From positions 46,160 to 110,159 of the forward strand of contig NZ_JADOET010000012.1 in the NCBI RefSeq assembly GCF_015645385.1: a stretch of DNA of 64,000 bases, in the 5' to 3' direction. The translations under genes and the position numbers were made by a program. Positions 33,904 through 43,982 of the stretch are shown piece by piece. Every line of letters starts with the position of its first letter. Within the stretch, counting starts at the first letter, position 1. This stretch comes from Winogradskyella marina (GTDB lineage: Bacteria > Bacteroidota > Bacteroidia > Flavobacteriales > Flavobacteriaceae). Under the pieces are notes generated by a model that saw nothing but the letters and a program-made list of their open reading frames with translations, made no database searches and had not been told where the DNA came from.

Positions 33904-35742
33904 ATGACCTTAATGTTAGCCATTTTAATTATCACTATTTCCTTATTCATTTGGGGAAAATTCACACCAGATATTATTGCACTTATTTCCATGTTAAGCT
34001 TGTTTGTTTTTGGAATTTTAGACTTAACAGAAACCTTAAGTGGATTTAGCAATCCAACGGTAATTATGATTGCTGCCTTATTTATTATCGGAGAAGGATT
34101 ATCTCAAACTGGGTGGACAGCTTTAGCTGGTGAAAAATTCATAAAATTAGCAGGTAAAAGTAAAGTAAAACTCTTGTTAATAACCACTTTTGGATCTGGT
34201 TTACTTTCTGGGGTAGTTAGCAATACTGGTACTGTAGCTACATTAATGCCAGTAACAATAGCTTCAGCATGGAGCATTGGAACTTTACCCTCTAAGTTAT
34301 TGATGCCTGTAGCTTTTGGTTCTAATACAGGTGGTTTACTAACCTTAACGGGGACACCTCCAAATATTATTGTAAACAACACCATGTTAGAAAGTGGTTT
34401 AGAAGGATTTTCTTTCTTCGAGTTTGGATTAATAGGTCTACCGCTATTATTGTTAACACTACTCTATTTTAAATATATAGGTTACAGACTTTTACCGAAT
34501 AATAAAACCAATAACAAACCTGTTGATATCAGCTCAACACTTCACCAATGGATTGAAGCCTACAAAGTAGATGGTGACTATTACAGACTGAGAGTTAGAT
34601 CTGTATCTCCTTTATTAAACACAAAATTAGGAGACTGGAATTTTGAAAAAAATCACGCCGTAACCATTCTACGCATTAAGCGAAGACATCCTAGTATTTT
34701 AAAAGGTAATGAGCCTTTTATAGAGCTGCCAACAGACGATACAGAATTCTTATACCACGATATTATTACTGTTAAAGGAGATACCGAAGCAATAAACACT
34801 TTAATGATTAGATTCAGATTAGGTTTATTACCCCTAAACTCTATTAAAGATGAAATGCGTCATAACTTAATTAACCAAGAGGTTGGAATGTCTGAAGTTT
34901 TAGTAACTCCAAAATCTGCACTGATTGGTAAAAATGTAAAATCAGGTCATTTCTTTGAACGATATAACGTGCAACTTATGGCTGCTTCACGAAACGGAAA
35001 ACCTATACTAGAGCGAGAGACTACTGTAAAAGCAGGTGATGCGTTTTTAATTAGAGGACAATGGAGTGCTATTGAAGAATTAAAAACCCAATATGAAAAT
35101 TTGGTGATTTGTGGTAGCCCAGAAGGTATGGCGAAAACAGTGACTAACCTTACATTCAAATCATATATCGCATTAGCAGCACTATTACTAATGATTGTTT
35201 TGTTGGTTTTTAAAATTGTACCTGGCGCTGTTGCAGCTTTACTTTCTGCAGGTATTATAATGATAACAGGCTGTGTTCCTATGGTAAAAGCCTATAAAGG
35301 AATCAGTTGGATAAGTGTCATAATGATTGCAGCTATGATACCAATGGGAGTCGCGTTACAAAAAACAGGAACTGCAGCATGGATTGCCAATGGCTTAGTT
35401 GCATCTTTAGGAAGCTTACACCCTGTTGTGTTGCTAGGAGGTGTGTTTTTACTGACAACTACTTTTAGTCAGGTGATTAATAACTCAGCAACCGCAGTAT
35501 TAATGGCACCAATTGTAATTATTGCTGCAAATACACTTAGTATATCTGCTGCACCGTTTATGATTGTTGTGGCTATTAGTGCTTCAACCGCATTTTTAAC
35601 ACCAGTAGGTACAACTACAAATGCAATGGTAATGACCGCTGGTAATTATAAGTTTATGGATTATTTAAAAGTAGGCGCACCACTGCTTCTACTCTTCTTA
35701 ATAACATCATTAATACTTGTCCCAATAATTTGGCCTTTTTAA
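33904..35742 (+). CDS. SLC13/DASS-type transporter with RCK_C domains
   Basis: 612 residues from the ATG at 33904; the earlier TTG lies within the promoter leader. Two blocks of membrane helices flank a soluble middle (about 200-410) with two TrkA-C-like regulatory domains (LNTKLGDWNFEKN, then ALIGKNVKSGHFFERY). SNTGTVATLMP and INNSATAVLMAP are the paired substrate-binding motifs of the DASS family. Anions such as dicarboxylates, citrate or sulfate are carried with Na+. The location directly before pckA, with a 29-bp gap, argues for C4-dicarboxylate uptake feeding gluconeogenesis. Confidence 0.88.
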   Translation: MTLMLAILIITISLFIWGKFTPDIIALISMLSLFVFGILDLTETLSGFSNPTVIMIAALFIIGEGLSQTGWTALAGEKFIKLAGKSKVKLLLITTFGSGLLSGVVSNTGTVATLMPVTIASAWSIGTLPSKLLMPVAFGSNTGGLLTLTGTPPNIIVNNTMLESGLEGFSFFEFGLIGLPLLLLTLLYFKYIGYRLLPNNKTNNKPVDISSTLHQWIEAYKVDGDYYRLRVRSVSPLLNTKLGDWNFEKNHAVTILRIKRRHPSILKGNEPFIELPTDDTEFLYHDIITVKGDTEAINTLMIRFRLGLLPLNSIKDEMRHNLINQEVGMSEVLVTPKSALIGKNVKSGHFFERYNVQLMAASRNGKPILERETTVKAGDAFLIRGQWSAIEELKTQYENLVICGSPEGMAKTVTNLTFKSYIALAALLLMIVLLVFKIVPGAVAALLSAGIIMITGCVPMVKAYKGISWISVIMIAAMIPMGVALQKTGTAAWIANGLVASLGSLHPVVLLGGVFLLTTTFSQVINNSATAVLMAPIVIIAANTLSISAAPFMIVVAISASTAFLTPVGTTTNAMVMTAGNYKFMDYLKVGAPLLLLFLITSLILVPIIWPF

Positions 35743-35771
35743 AACAAATGTGTAACGAAAATAATTATATC

Positions 35772-37409
35772 ATGGAAACTCTATTAAACAATACAACTAT
35801 GAAAACAAGAGACCTCAACAAGTATGGATTAAAAGATACCAATGCGCATTGGAATCTTTCACCAGAAAAATTACAAGCCATTACGATTGAAAAAGGTATG
35901 GGAAAAGAAACAGCTAACGGAACTTTAGCTATAAATACTGGTAAATTTACTGGGCGTTCCCCTCAAGATAGATTTATCGTTAAAGATGAATACACAGAAA
36001 ATAAAGTTTGGTGGGGAAAAACAAACAAAGCAATTTCTCAAGATAATTTTGATAAACTACAATCTGAGATTACTAATTACCTAAGCGGAAAAGAAATCTA
36101 TGTTAGAGATGCTTACGTATGTGCAGACCCAGAATATAAAACAAATGTAAGAACCGTAACAGAATATCCTTGGTCTAACATGTTTACTTATAATATGTTT
36201 TTAAGATTAGAGGAATCTGAATTAGAAAATTTTGAAGAAGACTGGTTAGTACTATGTGCTCCTGGTTATGAAGCGCCAAACCCAAAAGATTTTGGTTTAC
36301 GTCAAGGAAACTTCTCTATCTTAAACTTTAGTAAGAAGATCGCTTTAGTTGGTGGTTCTGCTTATACAGGTGAAATTAAAAAAGGGATTTTCTCTTCACT
36401 AAACTTTATTCTTCCTGTTGAAAAAGATGTGTTACCAATGCACTGTTCTGCTAATGTTGGCGAAGAAGGTGATACTGCTATTTTCTTCGGATTATCTGGG
36501 ACAGGAAAAACAACCTTATCCGCAGATCCTAATCGTAAATTAATAGGTGATGATGAACACGGTTGGACCTCAGAAAACAATATCTTTAATTTTGAAGGTG
36601 GTTGCTACGCAAAAGTTATAGACCTATCTGAAGAAAAAGAACCAGACATTTTTAGAGCTGTTAAACCTGGTGCCATCTTAGAAAATGTCGTTTTTAAAGA
36701 CAACGGTGAAGTTGATTATATGGATAGTAGTATTACACAAAACACGCGTGTAAGTTACCCTATTTATCATATTGATAATATTCAAAAACCATCGTTTGCA
36801 GGTAACCCAACAAATATATTCTTCTTAACTGCTGATGCATTTGGTGTTTTACCTCCTGTGTCTAAATTAACACCAGGACAAGCTGCATACCACTTTATTT
36901 CTGGTTATACAGCTAAAGTCGCAGGTACTGAAGCTGGAATTACAGAACCTGTTCCTTCGTTCTCTGCATGTTTTGGCGAACCATTTATGCCGTTACACCC
37001 AACAGTATATGCTGAGATGTTAAGTAAAAAAATGCAAGATGCTGGTGTCAACGTTTGGTTAATAAACACAGGCTGGAGCGCAGGACCTTACGGAGTTGGT
37101 TCTCGTATAAAATTAAAATATACAAGAGCTATGATTACAGCTATTCTTGAAGAAAAATTAGATAATGTTGAATTTGAGCAACATCCAATTTTTGGATTAT
37201 TTATGCCAAAAACATGTCCTAATGTCCCTGATGACATTTTAGACCCAATGAACACTTGGGAAAATAAAGGACAATATGTAAGCAAGTCAATTCAACTAGC
37301 ACACTCTTTCCATTTGAATTTTGAAAAATTTGCTAGTGAAGCGTCTCAACAAATCATAGCAGGTGGGCCGTTAATTGATGAACACCATCAATTAAACGAC
37401 CATATTTAA
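35772..37409 (+). CDS. pckA: phosphoenolpyruvate carboxykinase (ATP)
   Basis: 545 residues from the ATG at 35772; ATGs at 35748 and 35799 are also in frame. Hallmarks: GRSPQDRF, GLSGTGKTTLSADPNR (P-loop, about 235-250), IGDDEHGW and the metal-binding EGGCYAK. It converts oxaloacetate and ATP to PEP, the first step of gluconeogenesis. It follows a dicarboxylate-type transporter so closely that co-transcription from the Crp-like promoter at 33835 is likely. Terminator at 37425-37450. Confidence 0.96.
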   Translation: METLLNNTTMKTRDLNKYGLKDTNAHWNLSPEKLQAITIEKGMGKETANGTLAINTGKFTGRSPQDRFIVKDEYTENKVWWGKTNKAISQDNFDKLQSEITNYLSGKEIYVRDAYVCADPEYKTNVRTVTEYPWSNMFTYNMFLRLEESELENFEEDWLVLCAPGYEAPNPKDFGLRQGNFSILNFSKKIALVGGSAYTGEIKKGIFSSLNFILPVEKDVLPMHCSANVGEEGDTAIFFGLSGTGKTTLSADPNRKLIGDDEHGWTSENNIFNFEGGCYAKVIDLSEEKEPDIFRAVKPGAILENVVFKDNGEVDYMDSSITQNTRVSYPIYHIDNIQKPSFAGNPTNIFFLTADAFGVLPPVSKLTPGQAAYHFISGYTAKVAGTEAGITEPVPSFSACFGEPFMPLHPTVYAEMLSKKMQDAGVNVWLINTGWSAGPYGVGSRIKLKYTRAMITAILEEKLDNVEFEQHPIFGLFMPKTCPNVPDDILDPMNTWENKGQYVSKSIQLAHSFHLNFEKFASEASQQIIAGGPLIDEHHQLNDHI

Positions 37410-37424
37410 TAGTTTCCATGACTA

Positions 37425-37450
37425 AAAAGAGCCTAGAAATAGGCTCTTTT
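37425..37450 (+). terminator. rho-independent terminator
   Basis: Stem AAAAGAGCCTA (37425-37435), GAAA loop, TAGGCTCTTTT (37440-37450), then further T. It ends the transporter/pckA unit. Confidence 0.9.
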
Positions 37451-37467
37451 GTTTTATTCATTCTATT

Positions 37468-38163
37468 ATGAAAAATGTACTATACACAGTATTTATTTTT
37501 ATGCTTTTTCAAAGTGTATTATTAGCGCAGAAAAATTCTGAAGACTACTTTGGAGCCTGGTATACACTTGGCATAAATCATAGATTTACAGAACAATTTA
37601 GTTTAACTCCTTATGCTGAATTAAGACTGTACAAACCTACATCTAATTACAATTTAACCTTTGCGAGTTTAAATGGAAACTATCACTTTAAAAAAAATCA
37701 AACAATTACCGTTGCTTATGCGTATTTAGACATTGATAGTGTTTTTGATACTGACAACGTACCCAATACTATTGAGCATCGAATTTTAGAACAGTATGCC
37801 ATAAAACACAACTTTAAGGCTTTAAACATTCAGCATCGATTTAGGTTTGAACAACGCTTTTTAGAAAAGACCGCTGGAAATGAACTTCAAAATCGGTTCC
37901 GTTATAGATTGAGTTTACAATATCCTATTAACAAGACTGTATATTTAGCCTTAAAAGATGAGGGGTTTATCAACTTTCAAGATCAGGTATTTCATGAAAA
38001 TCGATTTTTTGTTGGATTTGGGGTTCACATCTTAAAAAACACCCAACTACATATCGATTACTTAAAACATCATATACGAAACAATAGCCTTAACAGAATT
38101 CAAATTGGGTTAAGTATAAAAACAGACTCAAGAAAACCTAAAACATCTACAGCGCAGCAATAG
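37468..38163 (+). CDS. DUF2490 outer-membrane-type protein
   Basis: 231 residues. Signal peptide 1-20 (LLAQ), then alternating aromatic/polar strands (FGAWYTLGINHRF, FRFEQRF, YRLSLQYPI), the pattern of a small outer membrane beta-barrel and of DUF2490. The role is unknown. The last 17 bp overlap the end of the convergent PLP enzyme gene. Confidence 0.8.
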   Translation: MKNVLYTVFIFMLFQSVLLAQKNSEDYFGAWYTLGINHRFTEQFSLTPYAELRLYKPTSNYNLTFASLNGNYHFKKNQTITVAYAYLDIDSVFDTDNVPNTIEHRILEQYAIKHNFKALNIQHRFRFEQRFLEKTAGNELQNRFRYRLSLQYPINKTVYLALKDEGFINFQDQVFHENRFFVGFGVHILKNTQLHIDYLKHHIRNNSLNRIQIGLSIKTDSRKPKTSTAQQ

Positions 38164-39295
38164 CTTGATCAATATCGCGTTTTAAATCCTTGGTATTTTC
38201 TATGCCTACCGAAAAACGAATCAATTGATCACTTATACCAATTTTATCGCGCTCTTCTTGTGTTAATAAAGAATGTGATGTTAAATGAGGTGAGGACAGC
38301 GTACTCTCTACTCCTGCTAAACTCATCGATGATTTAATTAATTTTAATTGTTTCTGAAACTGTTCAGAGTCTAAATCGTCCGTTAATTCAAAAGATAACA
38401 TAGCGCCAAAACCTTTCATTTGAGATTTCGCTAATTTATGTTCAGGATGTGATTTTAATCCAGGATAATATACTTTTGAAATCTTAGGATGCTTGTCTAA
38501 CCATTTCGCAAGTTTCATGGCATTTTTAGTTTGAGCTTTTACACGTAAACCTAAAGTTTTCATGCTGCGTTCTAGCATCCAAACCGTCATATCACTTAAA
38601 CTGCCACCTAGATTTTTACCTACATTCCAAATACGTTCAATATGTGCTTCTGAACTTGCTACAGCTCCTGCACATATATCGCTATGTCCACCAAAATACT
38701 TCGTAGCAGAATGCATTACCATATCAATTCCTAAATCTATCGGGTTCTGGTTAACAGAGGATGCAAAGGTATTATCTATAGAGGTCAATATATCTTTAGA
38801 CTTACCTAGTTTGGCAACTGCTTTTATATCTGTAATTGTTAATTTTGGATTTGAAGGGGTTTCAATATGAATCAACTTGGTGTTATCTTGAATTACAGCT
38901 TCAAAATCTTCAACCGTATACCCATTGGTAAAGGTGTATTCTATACCATATTTTGGAAATTCTTCTTTTATAAAGTTTACCGTTCCACCATATATCGTAT
39001 TCTGAACCACCAAATGATCGCCTTGTTTTAAAAACGCCAAAAACATGGTACTAATAGCTGCCATTCCTGAACCAAAAATTAAGGCGGCTTCTGTATGTTC
39101 TAGTGCGGCCACTTTCTTAGCTAAATATTCTTGATTTGGTGTGTTAAAATATCGTGGATAACGCTTTACTTCAACATCTAAAAACTCATAAGACGAACTT
39201 AAGAACATTGGTGATACTGCACCTTTAAATTGTTCGTCTTTTACTTCTCCGATATGCGCACAAATAGTGTTTAGGCCTAATTTTTTCTTAGTCAT
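38147..39295 (-). CDS. Cys/Met metabolism PLP enzyme (cystathionine gamma-synthase / methionine gamma-lyase group)
   Basis: 382 residues, standard length. GSGMAAIST binds the PLP phosphate (about 75-83), SIDNTFAS (172-179) has the Asp for the ring nitrogen, and HSATKYFGGHSD has the Schiff-base K199. The motifs do not separate cystathionine gamma-synthase from gamma- or beta-lyases or methionine gamma-lyase. No other methionine gene is near. The upstream promoter lies in the 139-bp gap shared with the ccsBA terminator. Confidence 0.88.
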   Translation of the reverse strand: MTKKKLGLNTICAHIGEVKDEQFKGAVSPMFLSSSYEFLDVEVKRYPRYFNTPNQEYLAKKVAALEHTEAALIFGSGMAAISTMFLAFLKQGDHLVVQNTIYGGTVNFIKEEFPKYGIEYTFTNGYTVEDFEAVIQDNTKLIHIETPSNPKLTITDIKAVAKLGKSKDILTSIDNTFASSVNQNPIDLGIDMVMHSATKYFGGHSDICAGAVASSEAHIERIWNVGKNLGGSLSDMTVWMLERSMKTLGLRVKAQTKNAMKLAKWLDKHPKISKVYYPGLKSHPEHKLAKSQMKGFGAMLSFELTDDLDSEQFQKQLKLIKSSMSLAGVESTLSSPHLTSHSLLTQEERDKIGISDQLIRFSVGIENTKDLKRDIDQAIAAL

Positions 39296-39356
39296 GATAT
39301 AAATTTAAAACGTAAATTTAATAAAAATGTACCCAATTAAACCAAGCTCCATAAAC

Positions 39357-39398
39357 AAAAACTGGTTGATAAATATTCAAATCTATCAACCAGTTTTT
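39357..39398. terminator. strong hairpin terminator
   Basis: 15-bp perfect stem AAAAACTGGTTGATA (39357-39371) with 39384-39398, A/T tails on both sides, loop of 12. It ends the ccsBA transcript on the minus strand. Confidence 0.88.
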
Positions 39399-39434
39399 AA
39401 ACGTTTTTAAACGAAATGTTTCAAAGTGTTACCT

Positions 39435-42400
39435 CTATTTTTTATAATATTTTCGATTCTTTAAATAAGAGAAAACACCTAATACTGCAATGATACCCAC
39501 GGTTATTGCAATAAACTGAAAACTCAATATTTGATCACCACTAGCATAAGAGTGTAATCCTGCGAGATAGAAGTTCACCCCAAAATACGTCATCAAAATA
39601 CTTCCAAAAGCTATAATTGACATTAGATTATAAATCCAACGACCTCTTAAACCTGGTACCAAACGCATGTGAATTACAAAAGCATAAATCATGATACTAA
39701 TAAGTGCCCACGTTTCTTTTGGATCCCAACCCCAATATCGTCCCCAACTTTCGTTGGCCCACATTCCACCAAGGAAGTTTCCTATGGTAAGCATTACTAA
39801 ACCAACCGTTAATGCCATTTCGTTAATAATGGTTAGCTCTTTAATGTGAACAAGCATGCGTTCTTTGTTTTCCTTGTTTGTAAAAATCATTAGCAATAAT
39901 GAAACCACTCCTAAGATCATACCTAAAGTAAATGGACCGTAACTAGCAACAATTACCGATACGTGAATCATTAACCAATAGCCTTGTAAAACAGGTTCTA
40001 GATTACCAATAGCAGGATCCATCCAGTTCCAATGTGCAATCATTAAAATCATAGATGTTACAAACGCACCAGCAGCCACTGTTAAGCTCGATGTACTAAA
40101 CCTACCTGCTAAAGATTTTGTTTTTACAGAATCTGCAGCTTTTTTAGTTTGCACTTTGTTTTTAGTAACACCAACAATAAAACCAAATAACATCGTAGAC
40201 CAAGCAACATAAATCATAGATTCATAAGCGTCACTCCAAGGTGCATGACCAGATAAATACCATCTCCAGATTAAACCTAAAGTATGTAGTATAAATAATA
40301 AGGCTAAAACACCTAACAAAATGTTTATCGCGTATTTAATCCAAGTACTTCTATATTTAAAAATCTGTATGATAATAAATATAAACAGTACTGTACCTGC
40401 ATATAAGTACCAGCTGTATAAACGCTTAAAAATATCGTAATCGTTGTAAAGTATTTCGGCATTAATTTTTTCGTCAGTTAACATGACGTCGCTTCCAAAA
40501 CGCTCTTGTGTTTTTTTAATACCATTTAATAATTCTTCTGCTTTAGTATAGTTCCCTGTTTGTTTGGCGTTGTTTAATGTCACTAAATACGCGCTAAACC
40601 CATTATTAATAAAGTTACCGTAAAGGGTATCTTCAATTGTTTCTCTATAGCCTTGTTCTCTAAACTCTACTGAAGAAATCCATTTATTATTTTCATCGTT
40701 GGGAACAGGAAATATTTTAATCGATCGACCTTCTATCGCATTATACAACAAGTTGACCCTAGAATCTGCTTCTTTTACTTCTTTTTGAAAGCCATTAGGC
40801 ACTTGCGTTTTATAGGCTTCTTCTAAATATGGGGCTAATTTATATCTCCCTTCAGGCGTAAAATAATCTACAAGACGCGAATATTTCTCATCATAATCTA
40901 TACCTATAATATCTCGAATAGAATCTGCTTTCCTTGGTTTTAAATAAATAATTGGCACGTTATACCAAAGCATCGGACTTTCTTGAATAGATAAAAATAC
41001 CTGATCGGCATTAAAGTCTTCATACACATCACTTTTGCTTAATTTACGTAGCATTTCAGAAGAAAACGTATGCATTGGCATCATACGACCACTGTAATCT
41101 TGAATCACCATTTTTGAAAATTTAGCAGCGTGCTCCTTAGGTGTAATATGAACATTTAGAATTGAATCTACTTGTGCTTTTCCTGTTTTTCGTTGGTGAT
41201 TGTGACCATCATCGTCTGAATGTACTTGTGCAAAACCTGACAAACTAAAGAGTAGCAAAATCATAGTCATCATTTTTGCTTTCTTCTCTTTTAACTTAGA
41301 CAATCGTTTTCGGATGTCATCGAAACGTGTATTCTTCACAAATAGAATTGCCATCATTGCTAAATACAATAATATATAGCCTGCATAAGTAATATAAGTT
41401 CCCCAGAGATCATGGTTTACAGACAATACGGTGCCTTTTTCATCGGGATGAAAACTTGCCTGAAAGAATCGATACCCTTTATGATCTAACACATGATTCA
41501 TATAAACACGATAATCAAAATCTCCATCTTCTTTATCGAAAACCGTTATTTTACTCTCAAAAGAAGAATACGCATTTTCTGTACCTGGATATTTATCTGC
41601 AATAAAATCATTCAGTTTAATTTCAAAAGGTAGTTTTAATACTTTAGGCCCATATTGCAATGCTATTTCTAAACCACCAACTTTGAATTCTTTCATGGCT
41701 GTATAATTGCCTGGGCCACCTATAATACCAACTTTTTGCGTGTCGCCATTTGCACTGACGCTTAAAATAAGGCCATCGGCATCATTCTTTAGCAACTCTG
41801 ATTTCTTTACCACTCCAAAATCACCTTGTACAATAGGTTTTGGCATAACCAATTGCATATTACCAATAACATACCTAGATCTTAAAATTAAGGGTTGTAA
41901 ACTATCTTTCACCAACTTACCTGTAGCACGCGTTGCCATAGTCATATAATCTCCTTCGTATGGAGATTGAATAAATAAACCTTCATCGGTTTCGGTAATA
42001 TTGATAGCACCTTCTTGATACTTATTTAAAGACACTAAAACATTGTGTAGATTGGCTACTTTTCCATCTTCTAAAAAGTGGTTGTGTGGGCCACTCTCTC
42101 CAGCTTCAACAACTTTTAAGTAGCGCTTTCCTGTATCGCTTGGAATAACATCTTCTTCAGCTCCTTCTATAAATTCTTCGAGCTTAATTGTAACTTCAGT
42201 GTCACCATAATCAAACGTTTTCTCGAATTCATTATCTAATCGAGGTGAAAAATCGACCTCTTCCTCAATTCTACGTTGTTGTAACTGACCATTAACGGTG
42301 TAATTACCAATGATACGCCCGCCAATGTAGGTTTTTTGCGAAAAGAATTCGCTTTCAGTTGCCCCTTCGCGTATTGGCATCATTCCCTCAAAACCAACAT

Positions 42401-42701
42401 AACGTGTTATAAATGCTCCAAAAAGAATGAGAATAAAAGACAAATGTAAGATTAATGTGGCCCATTTCTCCTTTCTAAAAAGTCTGAATCTATAAATATT
42501 ACCAATAAAATTGATAACAAAAAACACCATTATGGCTTCAAACCACCACGCATTATAGATTAAGGTTCTGGTATATGGAGTTGGTGAGGTTTCCATATTT
42601 CTATCTAAAATAGTACCTACTGCCATGGCAACGGCAAAGGCAATAAATAAGAATGCGGTAAGTTTTGTAGAGAATAGGAAGTTAGCGATTTTCTTTTGCA
42701 T
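39435..42701 (-). CDS. ccsBA: fused cytochrome c biogenesis protein CcsBA
   Basis: 1088 residues. The N-terminal half is CcsB/ResB-like (membrane helices about 10-30, 48-70 and 75-95, a large periplasmic domain, a helix about 440-460). A periplasmic section with a His-rich patch (HSDDDGHNHQRK, about 490-501) follows, then the CcsA/ResC part with about eight helices and the haem-handling motif WGWDPKETWA near 990. The fusion exports haem and attaches it to CxxCH apocytochromes (System II). It is common in Bacteroidota and Epsilonproteobacteria. This is the only cytochrome gene in the window. Confidence 0.93.
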   Translation of the reverse strand: MQKKIANFLFSTKLTAFLFIAFAVAMAVGTILDRNMETSPTPYTRTLIYNAWWFEAIMVFFVINFIGNIYRFRLFRKEKWATLILHLSFILILFGAFITRYVGFEGMMPIREGATESEFFSQKTYIGGRIIGNYTVNGQLQQRRIEEEVDFSPRLDNEFEKTFDYGDTEVTIKLEEFIEGAEEDVIPSDTGKRYLKVVEAGESGPHNHFLEDGKVANLHNVLVSLNKYQEGAINITETDEGLFIQSPYEGDYMTMATRATGKLVKDSLQPLILRSRYVIGNMQLVMPKPIVQGDFGVVKKSELLKNDADGLILSVSANGDTQKVGIIGGPGNYTAMKEFKVGGLEIALQYGPKVLKLPFEIKLNDFIADKYPGTENAYSSFESKITVFDKEDGDFDYRVYMNHVLDHKGYRFFQASFHPDEKGTVLSVNHDLWGTYITYAGYILLYLAMMAILFVKNTRFDDIRKRLSKLKEKKAKMMTMILLLFSLSGFAQVHSDDDGHNHQRKTGKAQVDSILNVHITPKEHAAKFSKMVIQDYSGRMMPMHTFSSEMLRKLSKSDVYEDFNADQVFLSIQESPMLWYNVPIIYLKPRKADSIRDIIGIDYDEKYSRLVDYFTPEGRYKLAPYLEEAYKTQVPNGFQKEVKEADSRVNLLYNAIEGRSIKIFPVPNDENNKWISSVEFREQGYRETIEDTLYGNFINNGFSAYLVTLNNAKQTGNYTKAEELLNGIKKTQERFGSDVMLTDEKINAEILYNDYDIFKRLYSWYLYAGTVLFIFIIIQIFKYRSTWIKYAINILLGVLALLFILHTLGLIWRWYLSGHAPWSDAYESMIYVAWSTMLFGFIVGVTKNKVQTKKAADSVKTKSLAGRFSTSSLTVAAGAFVTSMILMIAHWNWMDPAIGNLEPVLQGYWLMIHVSVIVASYGPFTLGMILGVVSLLLMIFTNKENKERMLVHIKELTIINEMALTVGLVMLTIGNFLGGMWANESWGRYWGWDPKETWALISIMIYAFVIHMRLVPGLRGRWIYNLMSIIAFGSILMTYFGVNFYLAGLHSYASGDQILSFQFIAITVGIIAVLGVFSYLKNRKYYKK

Positions 42702-42767
42702 AGCTATTGGCTTTTTAAGCTGTGCAAAGATATGGTTTTTTAATTATTCCTAGTTTCAGAATAGGTA

Positions 42768-43250
42768 CTAAAACATGTTAAAATTACGCACCAAAATCCA
42801 TCTAACTTTTGTATTAGATTTAAGCATTTTATTTTGCTCTTCCATTAATTCTTTTAAATCTGAAAGCAACTGTATATCTTTAGGTGTAGATACCGTTTTA
42901 TCTTTAGAATCTTGGGCTTTTGTTCGCAGTCTATTCATAAATTTTACAATGATAAACACCGTAAATCCTATGATTACAAAATCTAAAAGTACTTCGAATA
43001 ATTCACCGTAAGCGATGGCAACTTCACTAGTAGTAACAGTACCGGAAGCATCTAGAATAGCATCGCGTAGGATCAACTTTTTCTTACTAAGCGTAACTCC
43101 ATCTGTCAATAAAGATAATGGTGGTAATATAACTTGCTTGGCTAAAACATCTATAACTTTATTAAAGGCCGCACCAATGATGATACCAATAGCCATATCC
43201 ATCATATTTCCCTTTACTGCAAATTCCTTAAATTCCTTTAAAAGCTTCAT
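42768..43250 (-). CDS. mscL: large-conductance mechanosensitive channel MscL
   Basis: 160 residues. The N-terminal amphipathic helix and TM1 read MKLLKEFKEFAVKGN then MDMAIGIIIGAAFNKVIDVL, with the glycine-rich pore line; TM2 is about 85-106 and a coiled C-terminal bundle follows to about 140. The periplasmic loop (about 45-75) is of normal size. Emergency release valve in osmotic downshock. A perfect -7 element (TAAATTTG, 43351 to 43344) lies upstream. Confidence 0.94.
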   Translation of the reverse strand: MKLLKEFKEFAVKGNMMDMAIGIIIGAAFNKVIDVLAKQVILPPLSLLTDGVTLSKKKLILRDAILDASGTVTTSEVAIAYGELFEVLLDFVIIGFTVFIIVKFMNRLRTKAQDSKDKTVSTPKDIQLLSDLKELMEEQNKMLKSNTKVRWILVRNFNMF

Positions 43251-43368
43251 TATCTGTCTTTGTATTTCTAATATTGCTGGTTTGTTCTGTTAGCCATCTA
43301 AAAGCACTAAGAATAGCCTATATAAATTTAGATGTTTAAACTGCAAATTTAAATTATGTTCTTAACCA

Positions 43369-43758
43369 TTAGCTATTTCTAGCCTTAAAAATATTCATGT
43401 ACATAAACGTGCCCATTTTACGCGCTCTTCGTTTAGCATTTTCGGCATAATCCCCTTCAAATAATTCGTTTATAGTTTCGAACCAAAGGTTTAACCATAT
43501 CCCAAAATGCAATTCCGTAATACTATGATTACATGCCGCATCTACTTTAACATGTGCTTCCAAAGGATTACCATAATATTTGGTTTTTAAAAACAAACTC
43601 GATTCCCAAAAGGTAGTTAAATGCTCTAAATGTTGCTCCCAATCTTTTATGGTTTCGTTGAAAAAAGGTCCTAATTTTTCGTCTTTCCTTACCTTTTCGT
43701 AAAATTTTGAAACTAATAAGAATATGTCTTCTCTGGTTTTTATGTCTGATTTGTTCAT
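43369..43758 (-). CDS. truncated haemoglobin, group III
   Basis: 129 residues from the ATG at 43758, giving MNKSDIKTREDI; another ATG at 43779 would add seven residues. The fold pattern of group III globins is visible: FYEKVRKDEKLGPFF, FWESSLF, and the proximal histidine in ITELHFGIWLNLW (about residue 84). Known relatives such as Campylobacter Ctb bind O2 or NO at very high affinity. The window also has other low-oxygen-type genes, but no FNR-type site precedes this one. Confidence 0.9.
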   Translation of the reverse strand: MNKSDIKTREDIFLLVSKFYEKVRKDEKLGPFFNETIKDWEQHLEHLTTFWESSLFLKTKYYGNPLEAHVKVDAACNHSITELHFGIWLNLWFETINELFEGDYAENAKRRARKMGTFMYMNIFKARNS

Positions 43759-43897
43759 GGTGTTATAAATTATTTTCATTGGGTTTTGTTATCCATATAT
43801 TGTCCACAAATGGACAATTTTGATTCTTGTTATTTCTGTTTAGCTTGTTGTCAAACAAAAGACCCTTTTCGGTTAATGTTTAAAATTCTATTTTTTC

Positions 43898-43911
43898 GTC
43901 CCGTTAGGGAC
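43898..43911. repeat. REP palindrome, left side
   Basis: GTCCCGTTAGGGAC, the reverse complement of the right-hand repeat core, followed by CATATTGG, which mirrors CATATG in the right-hand copies. Confidence 0.7.
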
Positions 43912-43943
43912 TTCATATTGGTAAAAAAATCACAGTTAGACTA

Positions 43944-43961
43944 TTGTGCCTTTCGGTACAA
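43944..43961. repeat. inner hairpin, left end of transposase gene
   Basis: TTGTGCC-TTTC-GGTACAA, one G-T pair, 22 bp beyond the transposase stop. Inverted partner at 44461-44478. Confidence 0.65.
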
Positions 43962-43982
43962 TATATCTTTTTAATCTATACT

